From NCBI RefSeq assembly GCF_025631005.1, contig NZ_JAOTPL010000011.1, positions 57,922 through 121,921 on the forward strand: 64,000 nt of DNA. Direction: 5' to 3'. Of the stretch, positions 34,640-43,124 are shown one piece after another (the stretch's first letter is position 1; each line of letters starts with the position of its first letter). Position numbers and translations under genes: made by a program. Under the pieces are notes generated by a model, which saw only the letters and a list, made by a program, of their open reading frames with translations, was not told where the DNA came from and ran no database searches. The stretch is from Haoranjiania flava. GTDB lineage: Bacteria > Bacteroidota > Bacteroidia > Chitinophagales > Chitinophagaceae.

Positions 34640-37600
34640 ATGAAAAACTGGATCAAAATAATGTGTCTTTCTGCGATTTTATGTGCAATAGCAGCAGCTG
34701 GCAACGCACAGGTGGTTACAGGTACCATTTTCGATGAAAATGGTGATCCTGTAAGTTCGGCAGCAGTACAAAACCTCCGGACAAACCAGGGAGTGATCTC
34801 GGGCGCTGATGGTACTTACCGGATAGCTGCTTCTACAGGCGACACGCTTTACTTTACCTCTGTGGGTTTCACACCGGTTACAGTAAAAGTCTCTTCCGGC
34901 AGGCAGAACATGGTTTTGCAGCCTGACGACGGAAACCTTTCAGATGTTGTGGTAGTAGGGTATGGCACCGTAAAAAAGACAGACCTTACAGGATCTGTGG
35001 CGGATGTGCCTATAACAGATATGCAGAAGGCGCCCGTGCGCTCATTTGTAGAAGCGTTAGGAGGACGCGTGGCCGGGGTAGCAGTAGCTTCCTCAGACGG
35101 GCAGCCGGGATCTTCAAACCAGATCACCATCAGGGGTAATAATTCTATTACACAAGACAATTCACCCTTGTATGTAGTGGACGGGTTTCCTATAGAGGGC
35201 CTCAATAGCAACGGCATTAATCCAAATGATATAGAATCTGTAAGTGTCTTAAAAGATGCCTCTGCAACAGCCATATATGGCGCACGTGGCGCCAATGGCG
35301 TAATAGTTATTACCACAAAAAGCGGGAAGGCAGGCCCGCCTGTTGTAAACTTAAGCGCTTCTTATGGCATCCAGAAAACAACCAATACTGTGAAGCTGAT
35401 GAGCCCCTATGAATTTGTAAGATATCAGCTGGAGATAAGCCCGGGAACAGATACGACCATAGTTGGTTCGGCAGCTTATTACTACCTTAGGAAAGGCGCC
35501 ACGCTGGAAAGCTACAGAGACAGCATAGATATTAACTGGCAATCCAGATTGTTTAGAACAGCGCCTATGAAAGACTTTAACCTGTCTGTTTCAGGAGGTA
35601 ATGCACAGACCAAATATTCGCTGTCCGGAAATATTTTAGATCAGGATGGGGTGATCATCAACTCTGGTTACAAAAGATACCAGGGAAGGTTTGTAATAAA
35701 TCAAAACCTGGGAAAAAAGCTCAAAGCCAATGTCAACGTTAATTACAGCCGCTTGGAGCAATATGGTGTATCGCCTTTTGCCAGCAGCGGCAGCGCTACC
35801 AGTACTTTAATGTACAGTGTGTGGGGCTATAAACCCTTTGGCAACGACCTGATCAGCCAGCCGTTTGATGACAATGTGAGCTCGACCAACGATTATCGTT
35901 TCAACCCGATCCTGAATCAACAGAATGCAGTAAGAAAAAATAATTACAATAATTTAAGCGCCAACGCTTTTATTGAGTATGCAATTACAAAAGAATTAAA
36001 GTTAAAAGTTTCCGGCGGTATAGATTCCCGTATTCGCCAGGTACAGACCTTTAATGATACACTTACTTCTTACGGTAATCCCAGGCTTAGCACAAACGGT
36101 ATCAACGGCTCGGTGATATATTATCACAACAATTCCTGGTTAAACGAAAACACGCTCAGCTATAACAAGCGGTTTAATAAAAATCACAACCTCAATGCCG
36201 TGGCAGGTTTCACAATGCAGGAGGCAAGCTCCTCAGTTTACGGATCAGCTGCTAATAATCTTCCGCCGCAGGCTACCGGCGTGAGCTGGCTTAGTTCAGG
36301 TACACCTACTACGGTAACTTCCACCGCATCGGTAAATGGTTTGGTTTCTTTCCTCGGGCGTGTAAATTATACCTTGTATTCTGATTATCTTTTGACAGCT
36401 TCCTTCAGGGCAGATGGCTCTTCAAAATTTTCCCCTGAAAACCACTGGAGCTATTTCCCGTCTGCGGCTTTTGCCTGGAAATTAAAAAACAACGTATTGA
36501 AAAATGTAAATGTAATTTCAGACGGAAAATTGAGGATCAGTTATGGCTTAACCGGCAATAACCGTGTAGGAGATTTTCCTTACTTATCACAGTATTCAAT
36601 TTCTACTATTTCGCAGGGATACACTTTTGGCAATTTGGGAATGCCCGGCCTTATTCCGGATGCGCTCGGCAATATTGACCTTAAGTGGGAAACTACAGAG
36701 CAATGGGATCTTGGTTTAGATCTCTCATTTATTAATAACCGAATCAACCTTACTGCGGATATCTACAAAAAAGTTACCAAAGATCTGCTCTTAAATGCAA
36801 ACATCCCCACATCTTACGGCTACAGAACTATTTTTCAAAATATCGGCAGTGTAGAAAACAGGGGATTAGAAATTACAGTAAATACTTTTAATATAAAGAA
36901 AAAAGATTTTACATGGAATACCAGCTTTAATATTTCTTTCAATGCCAATAAAGTTTTATCACTTGCCAATAATCAGCATTCTTTCTTTGCAGCAGCTCCC
37001 TTTGACAATACGGTTGCCTCCATCTCGGCATTTTTAGTAGAAATAGGCAAGCCTTTAGGATTGATGTATGGCCCTATATGGGATGGGGTTTATCAATACG
37101 ATGATTTCGATAAAAGCCCCGCCGGCGTTTATACTTTAAAGGGTAACATTCCAACCAACGGCAATGTAAGAAGCAGTATCCAGCCCGGCGACATAAAATA
37201 CAAAGATCTCAATGGAGACGGAGTGGTAAATAACAACGATTTTACGGTTATCGGCAGAGGATTTCCTTTAAACACAGGCGGATTGACAAATAATTTCAGC
37301 TACAAAGGATTTGATTTAAGCATCTTCTTTCAATGGTCTTATGGCAATGACATACTCAATGCAAACCGGTTAATATTTGAGGGTAATGGTTTGGCAAAAC
37401 AAGGTCTCAATCAGTTTGACAGTTATAAAGACAGATGGACGCCGGAAAATCCAAGCAATACCTTATTCCGCACGCGCGGACAGGGGCCTGCCAGCAATAT
37501 ATTTTCTTCCCGGGTTATTGAAGATGGATCTTATCTGCGTCTAAAAACAGTATCATTCGGTTATAACATTCCTGCTCAGGCAATGAGAAAGTGGGGCATC

Positions 37601-37768
37601 AAAAATCTGAATGTTTATGTAGCTGCACAAAATCTATTCACCTGGACTAATTATACAGGAAATGATCCTGAAGTAAGTATTTATAACAGCGTATTGACGC
37701 CGGGAGTTGACTACTCGGCTTATCCACGCTCCAACACTACTACTTTTGGCCTGAAGGCTACGCTTTAA
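34640..37768 (+). CDS. SusC-like TonB-dependent outer-membrane transporter
   Basis: Imports oligosaccharides with its SusD partner. Signal peptide (residues 1-23, ending GNAQV), CarboxypepD-like domain (GTIFDENGDPVSSAAVQN), then the SusC plug hallmarks DVVVVGYGTVKKTDLTGSV, SPLYVVDGFPIEG, and IESVSVLKDASATAIYGARG followed by ANGVIVITTKSG, and a long barrel to residue 1042. Length is typical of SusC. The DLNGDGVVNNNDFTVIGRGFP motif near residue 855 is common in this clade. Start is fixed by signal peptide and leader element. Followed by the SusD gene after 211 bases, which hold two tandem leaders. Expected substrate: chondroitin/dermatan-type oligosaccharides. Confidence 0.95.
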   Translation: MKNWIKIMCLSAILCAIAAAGNAQVVTGTIFDENGDPVSSAAVQNLRTNQGVISGADGTYRIAASTGDTLYFTSVGFTPVTVKVSSGRQNMVLQPDDGNLSDVVVVGYGTVKKTDLTGSVADVPITDMQKAPVRSFVEALGGRVAGVAVASSDGQPGSSNQITIRGNNSITQDNSPLYVVDGFPIEGLNSNGINPNDIESVSVLKDASATAIYGARGANGVIVITTKSGKAGPPVVNLSASYGIQKTTNTVKLMSPYEFVRYQLEISPGTDTTIVGSAAYYYLRKGATLESYRDSIDINWQSRLFRTAPMKDFNLSVSGGNAQTKYSLSGNILDQDGVIINSGYKRYQGRFVINQNLGKKLKANVNVNYSRLEQYGVSPFASSGSATSTLMYSVWGYKPFGNDLISQPFDDNVSSTNDYRFNPILNQQNAVRKNNYNNLSANAFIEYAITKELKLKVSGGIDSRIRQVQTFNDTLTSYGNPRLSTNGINGSVIYYHNNSWLNENTLSYNKRFNKNHNLNAVAGFTMQEASSSVYGSAANNLPPQATGVSWLSSGTPTTVTSTASVNGLVSFLGRVNYTLYSDYLLTASFRADGSSKFSPENHWSYFPSAAFAWKLKNNVLKNVNVISDGKLRISYGLTGNNRVGDFPYLSQYSISTISQGYTFGNLGMPGLIPDALGNIDLKWETTEQWDLGLDLSFINNRINLTADIYKKVTKDLLLNANIPTSYGYRTIFQNIGSVENRGLEITVNTFNIKKKDFTWNTSFNISFNANKVLSLANNQHSFFAAAPFDNTVASISAFLVEIGKPLGLMYGPIWDGVYQYDDFDKSPAGVYTLKGNIPTNGNVRSSIQPGDIKYKDLNGDGVVNNNDFTVIGRGFPLNTGGLTNNFSYKGFDLSIFFQWSYGNDILNANRLIFEGNGLAKQGLNQFDSYKDRWTPENPSNTLFRTRGQGPASNIFSSRVIEDGSYLRLKTVSFGYNIPAQAMRKWGIKNLNVYVAAQNLFTWTNYTGNDPEVSIYNSVLTPGVDYSAYPRSNTTTFGLKATL

Positions 37769-37787
37769 CCGTAAAAACAGTATTATC

Positions 37788-37891
37788 CTGAAATAACCAT
37801 AACATTAAGTATCTGTATCAACCAGGAATGAGTGTTGAGTATAAAAAGATGGTTATTCGATGTCACAACTAAAACCAATAAATATATACAT
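37788..37891 (+). promoter_or_regulatory. Leader element copy L3, first of two before SusD
   Basis: Perfect 9-bp stem AATAACCAT (37792-37800) with ATGGTTATT (37849-37857). The base pairs differ from L4 and L8 (A-T replacing G-C) while pairing is kept. The loop has CAACCAGGAATGA. It ends AATATATACAT, directly abutting L4. Confidence 0.7.
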
Positions 37892-37979
37892 ATTAAATAG
37901 CCATAAGCAAAGTTGCATACCAACTGTTAATGAATAAAAGCTATTCCATTTGACTACTAAAACAAATAAATATAAACAT
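37892..37979 (+). promoter_or_regulatory. Leader element copy L4, second before SusD
   Basis: 6-bp stem AATAGC (37896-37901) with GCTATT (37940-37945); loop has CATACCAACTG; ends ATAAACAT at ATG 37980. Confidence 0.7.
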
Positions 37980-39668
37980 ATGAAACCTAGCATAAAAAAT
38001 AATTCACATACAGCAACGTATATAAGTTATCCTCATTGTTGGGACAAAACAGGTGTACAAAAAAATATAAGAATGCACCTGGTCTATCTTTTTATTTTAA
38101 TATTAATAGGTAGCTCTATACTTTCCTGCAATAAAATTTTAAATAAAGAGCCCATTTCTTTTGCTTCTCCTGAAGCCAACTATGCAACCGGGGCGCAATT
38201 GCTGCAGGCATTGGCAGGAGTATACGATGTACTGGGCAGGCAGAGGGAGCAATTATATGCCAACAAACTCTTTAATCAGTTGGGCGCCTGTACCGACGAG
38301 GGTTTTTATGCCAGAAACAACCAGGTTGTGGGGCCAATGGTATATAATTTTGATTTCACCGATGCAGATATTGACCAGACATGGCAGACGCTTTATATAG
38401 GCATAGAAAGAGCCAACAACCTGATTTATTACATTAATACGCCAAAATCAATGAATCCTGCTGAGCGGAATGCTATTTTAGGAGAAGCAAAGTTTTTACG
38501 AGGTTATTACTATTTCCTCCTGGTGAGTAGTTTTGGCGATGTGCCCCTGAAGCTGAATCCCACTACTATTACAGGAGCTGCTTCTGAAAATGTTCCAAGA
38601 TCGCCTGCCAAAGAAGTATATGCCCAGGTATTGAAAGATATGACAGAGGCAGAGGCAATATGTTATCCTGCTACTACCTTTAACCATTCAAGCCGCGTTT
38701 CCCAAACAACTGTACAGGGCATTTTGGCAAGGGTATGCCTGACTATGGCAGGATACCCGCTGCTGGATAAAGCAAAATACAAAGATGCATTGCAATGGGC
38801 TACTAAAGTAAAGCAGTCCGGCATTCACGCCTTAAACCCAAGCTACAGCCAGATATTTATCAATCAGGCACAGGATATTTACGATATTAAAGAAGCCATG
38901 TGGGAGGCTGATTTTATCGGCAATGATCAATCCACCACACAGGAGCAGGGCAGGGTAGGCAATACGAACGGAATACAATATACTGCCGCCAATTTTGCAG
39001 ATACCGGTTATAGCTATGCTTTTATTAATGTTACCAGGAAACTTTATGAGCTTTACAACCAGGGCGACCTGCGCAGAGACTGGGCAATTGCCCCTTACGG
39101 CTATTCAGGAACAAACCGCGTGAATAAAGGATCATTGATATATGACAGGAATTGTGGCAAATGGAGAAGGTCGTATGAAAAACTTACTCCTAAGAGTAAA
39201 AACAATACAGGTATTAATTTTCCGATCTTGCGCTATGCAGATGTTTTACTAATGCTGGCAGAAGCTGATAATCAGTTGAATAACGGGCCTACAGCAAATG
39301 CATATGCGGCTTTTAATGAAGTTCGCAGAAGAGCTTATGGCTTTCCTGTTAATATACCCAATGCAGTTTCAGACCTGCGCGCAGGCTTATCTGCTAATGA
39401 TTTTCAACAGGAAATTATAGATGAGAGGTCCCGGGAACTTTGTTTCGAAGCTTTGAGAAGGCAGGATCTGATCCGGTGGGGAATATGGACACAAACAATG
39501 AGCGCACTGGCAAATCAGATGAATACGCATCTGGCCGGTAATGCTTCCTGGAAATATGCGTCCTTGGGGGCTACTAATGCAGCATCTTCACCTAAGTTCC
39601 TCTTGTACCCTATACCTGCTTCGGAATTTAGTGTGAATAAAGCTGCTACACAGAATCCCGGGTATTAA
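37980..39668 (+). CDS. SusD/RagB-like glycan-binding lipoprotein
   Basis: Cell-surface lid of the SusCD complex. The lipoprotein signal is HLVYLFILILIGSSILSCNK, with lipobox Cys. The tetratricopeptide-like SusD body includes NEPISFAS-type start (NKEPISFASPEANY), ILGEAKFLRGYYYFLLVSSF (canonical SusD segment), INFPILRYADVLLMLAEADN, and DERSRELCFEALRRQDLIRW near the C-terminus. The leader element puts the start at ATG 37980, but the signal peptide proper begins at ATG 38073, leaving a 31-residue hydrophilic extension if 37980 is used; 38073 may be the functional start. Product length 562 or 531 residues. Confidence 0.92.
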   Translation: MKPSIKNNSHTATYISYPHCWDKTGVQKNIRMHLVYLFILILIGSSILSCNKILNKEPISFASPEANYATGAQLLQALAGVYDVLGRQREQLYANKLFNQLGACTDEGFYARNNQVVGPMVYNFDFTDADIDQTWQTLYIGIERANNLIYYINTPKSMNPAERNAILGEAKFLRGYYYFLLVSSFGDVPLKLNPTTITGAASENVPRSPAKEVYAQVLKDMTEAEAICYPATTFNHSSRVSQTTVQGILARVCLTMAGYPLLDKAKYKDALQWATKVKQSGIHALNPSYSQIFINQAQDIYDIKEAMWEADFIGNDQSTTQEQGRVGNTNGIQYTAANFADTGYSYAFINVTRKLYELYNQGDLRRDWAIAPYGYSGTNRVNKGSLIYDRNCGKWRRSYEKLTPKSKNNTGINFPILRYADVLLMLAEADNQLNNGPTANAYAAFNEVRRRAYGFPVNIPNAVSDLRAGLSANDFQQEIIDERSRELCFEALRRQDLIRWGIWTQTMSALANQMNTHLAGNASWKYASLGATNAASSPKFLLYPIPASEFSVNKAATQNPGY

Positions 39669-39700
39669 CCATTAAAGAACAGCAACAATAAAATATTAAA

Positions 39701-39823
39701 ATGAATACGCGGAGAATAATGTATTTAAGCGCATATGATATTTGGCGAAACGAAGCACTGGAAGTAATTCCATGTGGCCATTAAAAATATCCGCAATGCG
39801 GCGCACCTTAAAAAAATATACAT
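39701..39823 (+). promoter_or_regulatory. Leader element copy L5, first of three before DUF5017 gene
   Basis: Divergent 5' half (ATGAATACGCGG), but the 3' half is typical: TAATTCCATGTGGCCATTAAAAA, then a hairpin CCGC-AAT-GCGG (39791-39801) in the same place as in L2 and L8. Confidence 0.55.
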
Positions 39824-39931
39824 AGGAAATAACCATAAAGATTAGGAATGTATACCAACCGGGAATGAGTATTGAATCTAAAAACCAGGTTTATTCCATG
39901 TGACAACTGAAAAACAATTAAACATACACAG
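39824..39931 (+). promoter_or_regulatory. Leader element copy L6, second of three
   Basis: Stem AATAACC (39828-39834) with GGTTTATT (39888-39895, one bulge); loop has TATACCAACCGGGAATGAG; then TTCCATGTGACAACTGAAAA. Confidence 0.7.
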
Positions 39932-40038
39932 ATGAAATAGCCATAAAGATTAAGAATCTATACCAACCGGGAATGAGTATTGAATCTAAAAGCTGGTTAT
40001 TCCATGTGGCAACTGAAAAAAAAAATAAATATACACAC
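39932..40038 (+). promoter_or_regulatory. Leader element copy L7, third of three
   Basis: Near-identical to L6 (108-base offset), but the stem is AATAGCC (39936-39942) with GGTTATT (39995-40001), held by a G-U pair. Ends ATACACAC at ATG 40039. Confidence 0.7.
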
Positions 40039-40920
40039 ATGAAAAATCATTGTATAACAGGAGTGGCTGCTTTACTTGTATTTGCTTCCTGCAGCAAACA
40101 GCTTAGCACAGAACCTCTGAATTTTAATGTGGAAACCGCTTCCGCAACCTATAATGTGGGCGATACCGTAACATTCTTTTTCTCCGGCAACCCGGATTTC
40201 ATTAGCTTTTATTCAGGAGAGGAAGGCAATAATTATGATAACCGTGAACGTACAACTATTGACGGCACTCCGCGTCTGCAGTTTACATCGTATGCCCAGT
40301 ATGGAACACAGCTTAATACGCTGCAATTGCTCGTTTCAAACGACTTTAAGGAGTCTTATGACGAAGCCGGTATCAACGCTGCCAAGTGGACAGACATTAC
40401 TTCACAGGCTACTTTATCTACCGGCGCCGACAATACTCCTTCCGGAGTTGTAGACCTGTCAGATTTCCTTGCACAGAAAAAGCCGGTTTATATTGCCTTT
40501 AAATATACCGGCACAAGCGGTAACGCCCAAAAAACCTGGACCATTAAGTCGCTTACTGTTGATCTGCTTAAAAAAGATGGTTCGGTATTGCCGGTTACTG
40601 ATATTGCTACTGCAGCATGGAGACAGGTAAGCATTAAAAACCCCGCAGCAGTATGGACAATCAGTGCTACACAACTTCGTATAGCCGGAGGTAATGCTGC
40701 TGCTGAAGATAATGAAGACTGGGTGATCTCCAAACTTTTGTACCTCAATAATGTGTTACCTGATGTGGCAGTGCCGGTAAAAAATATTGCCCAGAAAGTA
40801 GATAGTTATAAGTATGTGTTCTCAAAATCCGGCGCTTACAAGGTTGTTTTTCTCGCTGTAAATGCCACTGCAGATGTACAACAGGCCACTACAAAAGAGA
40901 TTCAGTTAACCATTAAATAA
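40039..40920 (+). CDS. DUF5017 domain lipoprotein, probable surface glycan-binding protein
   Basis: 293 residues with a lipoprotein signal (CITGVAALLVFASCSK, lipobox Cys near residue 18). The beta-sandwich body starts LNFNVETASATYNVGDTVTF and FFFSGNPDFISFYSGEEGNN, typical of DUF5017/PKD-like domains; a second beta domain ends KEIQLTIK. Genes in this place after SusD usually encode surface glycan-binding proteins (SusE/F-like). The open frame begins at 39973, but ATG 40039 is the start defined by the leader element and signal peptide. Ligand not known. Confidence 0.8.
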   Translation: MKNHCITGVAALLVFASCSKQLSTEPLNFNVETASATYNVGDTVTFFFSGNPDFISFYSGEEGNNYDNRERTTIDGTPRLQFTSYAQYGTQLNTLQLLVSNDFKESYDEAGINAAKWTDITSQATLSTGADNTPSGVVDLSDFLAQKKPVYIAFKYTGTSGNAQKTWTIKSLTVDLLKKDGSVLPVTDIATAAWRQVSIKNPAAVWTISATQLRIAGGNAAAEDNEDWVISKLLYLNNVLPDVAVPVKNIAQKVDSYKYVFSKSGAYKVVFLAVNATADVQQATTKEIQLTIK

Positions 40921-41015
40921 AACTATAGCGCTGCCAGGTAATGAATAAATTCGGAAGTATTGCTTTTAAAATAATTGCAGAAGAAATCAAAGCGATGCAT
41001 TAAAATTATATACGG

Positions 41016-43118
41016 ATGAAAAAACTTTTTTTTATTTTACTGTGCTCTTTTCTTTCTCTTGCTGCATATCCGCAGGACGATATGCCGTTAATTCTCTCAC
41101 GGATACTGAAAGAGTTGTATGCTAAATCTTCGGATAATCAATTGCTGAGATCAATGCTTGAATATGATAATATGCGTCCCGATGGCAGTTGGGCAGATAT
41201 TGATTATGCATCTACCCATGCCACCAATTGGCCGCCTATACGTCATTTGGAACGTATGCAGCTAATGGCTGTGGCGTTTTCAAAACCAAACAGTATCTAC
41301 GCCGGCAATCAGGATATTTATCAGAAGCTCGTAAAAGGTATGCAGTATTGGTATACTCAAAATCCCAAGAGTTCCAACTGGTGGCATAATGATATTTCAG
41401 CGCCGCAATACATCGGCAGGATACTGCTGCTTACAAAAAGCGCAAAAACGCCCCTGCCGCCGGATCTGCAAGTTGCACTGCTTGCCAAGATGCAAGAGGC
41501 ACAGCCACCTTTTACTTTTACAGGAGCCAATAAACTGGATATTGCTATCCATAATATCTACCGGGCCCTATATACCAATAATGAAAAATTAATGACTACC
41601 GCTGTCAGGGAGGCTTTTCAGCCAATCAATTTCACTACTGAAGAGGGGTTGCAGCACGATTATTCATATCTACAACATAAAGAGCAGCTAATGATTTCCG
41701 CATACGGGTTGGTTTTTCTTACAGGAGAGTATCGTGTGGCAGCCTGGCTCGCAGGCACAAAGTATGCATTACAGGAAGAAAAACGTCATATGCTCAATAA
41801 TTTTTTCTTCAACACCTTTGCAAGAACTTTACGCGGCAGGTATATAGACTATAACGTAGAGGGCAGGGGCGTATCGCGCCCAAATACACTTGACAAAAAA
41901 AGCCTTGCAGCTAAAGACGACAATGCTCTCTTAAATATCATTGCTATTGTAAGCCCTGAAAAAGAAAAAGAATTACAAGTTTTACAACAGCGAATCTCTC
42001 AAAGCGCTCTGCCTTCTTACCAGGTGGCTCCTTCCCATACTTATTTCTGGCGTGGTGATTATACATTGCATACAAGGCCTGCGTACTCCTTCCATGTGCG
42101 TACAGTATCAAAGCGTACTATCCGGACTGAAGCAGGTAACGGGGAAAATCTTTTAGCAACCGTTATTCCCGACGGATCTGTCAATCTTGTGAGAAGAGGC
42201 GATGAATATTACAATATTATGCCTGTATGGGAATGGGATAAAATACCCGGCGTTACGGCCAGAGACTATGATACTGCCGTAACTCTTAAAAAACACTGGG
42301 GAGAATATGGAAGTACAGACTTTGTGGGAGGCGTTACAGACAGTGTCTATGGTGCAACTGCTTACACCCAGGAGTATGATGATGTACAGGCTAAAAAAGG
42401 TTATTTCTTTTTTGATAAAGAAGTTGTATGTATGGGTGCGGGAATTACCAGCAACGCGCCGCAGAATATTACAACTACTTTAAACCAATCCTGGAGCAGA
42501 GGTAAAGTTTTTATAAATGAAAAAGATAAAATATCTGAAGTAAAGAACAATACAGCCTATAACAATATCAATTGGCTTTGGCACGATAGTATTGCTTACT
42601 GCTTTTTGCAACCTGCCGCTGTGCATATTTCCAATGCTGTGCAAAGTGGCAGCTGGACTGCTATCAACAAAAACCGCAAAGGCGAAGAAAAAGGCAAGGT
42701 CTTTAAAGCATGGATAAACCATCATGCAAACCCGGTCAACGCTTCGTATGCTTACGTGGTGGTACCCGGCGTTTCTGCTAAAGACTTGCCGGTATACAAT
42801 TATGCTGCTATAAAAAATTTATCAAATACCGCAGTATTGCAGGCAGTCCATCACCAGGAGCTGGATATAGTTCAGGCAATTTTTTATGAACCCGGCTCTT
42901 TGCAGGCAGGCGATGTAAAAATACAGGTAGAACATCCTTGTATTTTACAAATCAAAGATCTCACAGGCCGTATTCAATTAAGTATAGCTGAGCCCACCGG
43001 CCGGTATGCGAATCTTAAAGTTGAAGTAACAACGCCCCGGGCGGGTAAAAAAATCATTCCTGTGACTTTGCCGCAAGCCCCGTATGCAGGAAGTTCGGTA
43101 ATTTTAAACATTCAGTAA
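41016..43118 (+). CDS. Polysaccharide lyase family 8 (chondroitinase AC / hyaluronan lyase type)
   Basis: Cleaves beta-1,4 bonds to glucuronic acid by elimination. Signal peptide MKKLFFILLCSFLSLAAYPQ. The alpha-toroid holds the catalytic set Asn172 (GANKLD), His221 (YLQHKEQ), Tyr230 (SAYG) and Arg284 (EGRGVSRP); spacings match Asn175/His225/Tyr234/Arg288 of Pedobacter heparinus chondroitinase AC. The substrate-stacking aromatic patch NWWHNDISAP is at 121-130. A C-terminal beta-sandwich runs from about residue 350. 700 residues, full length. Whether chondroitin or hyaluronan is preferred cannot be read off, but the sulfatase and PL6 neighbours favour sulfated substrates. Confidence 0.92.
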   Translation: MKKLFFILLCSFLSLAAYPQDDMPLILSRILKELYAKSSDNQLLRSMLEYDNMRPDGSWADIDYASTHATNWPPIRHLERMQLMAVAFSKPNSIYAGNQDIYQKLVKGMQYWYTQNPKSSNWWHNDISAPQYIGRILLLTKSAKTPLPPDLQVALLAKMQEAQPPFTFTGANKLDIAIHNIYRALYTNNEKLMTTAVREAFQPINFTTEEGLQHDYSYLQHKEQLMISAYGLVFLTGEYRVAAWLAGTKYALQEEKRHMLNNFFFNTFARTLRGRYIDYNVEGRGVSRPNTLDKKSLAAKDDNALLNIIAIVSPEKEKELQVLQQRISQSALPSYQVAPSHTYFWRGDYTLHTRPAYSFHVRTVSKRTIRTEAGNGENLLATVIPDGSVNLVRRGDEYYNIMPVWEWDKIPGVTARDYDTAVTLKKHWGEYGSTDFVGGVTDSVYGATAYTQEYDDVQAKKGYFFFDKEVVCMGAGITSNAPQNITTTLNQSWSRGKVFINEKDKISEVKNNTAYNNINWLWHDSIAYCFLQPAAVHISNAVQSGSWTAINKNRKGEEKGKVFKAWINHHANPVNASYAYVVVPGVSAKDLPVYNYAAIKNLSNTAVLQAVHHQELDIVQAIFYEPGSLQAGDVKIQVEHPCILQIKDLTGRIQLSIAEPTGRYANLKVEVTTPRAGKKIIPVTLPQAPYAGSSVILNIQ

Positions 43119-43124
43119 AGCAAA

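Noticed and set aside
39973..40038. 22-codon extension of the DUF5017 lipoprotein gene
   Set aside because: It lies entirely within leader element L7 and would bury the lipoprotein signal peptide.
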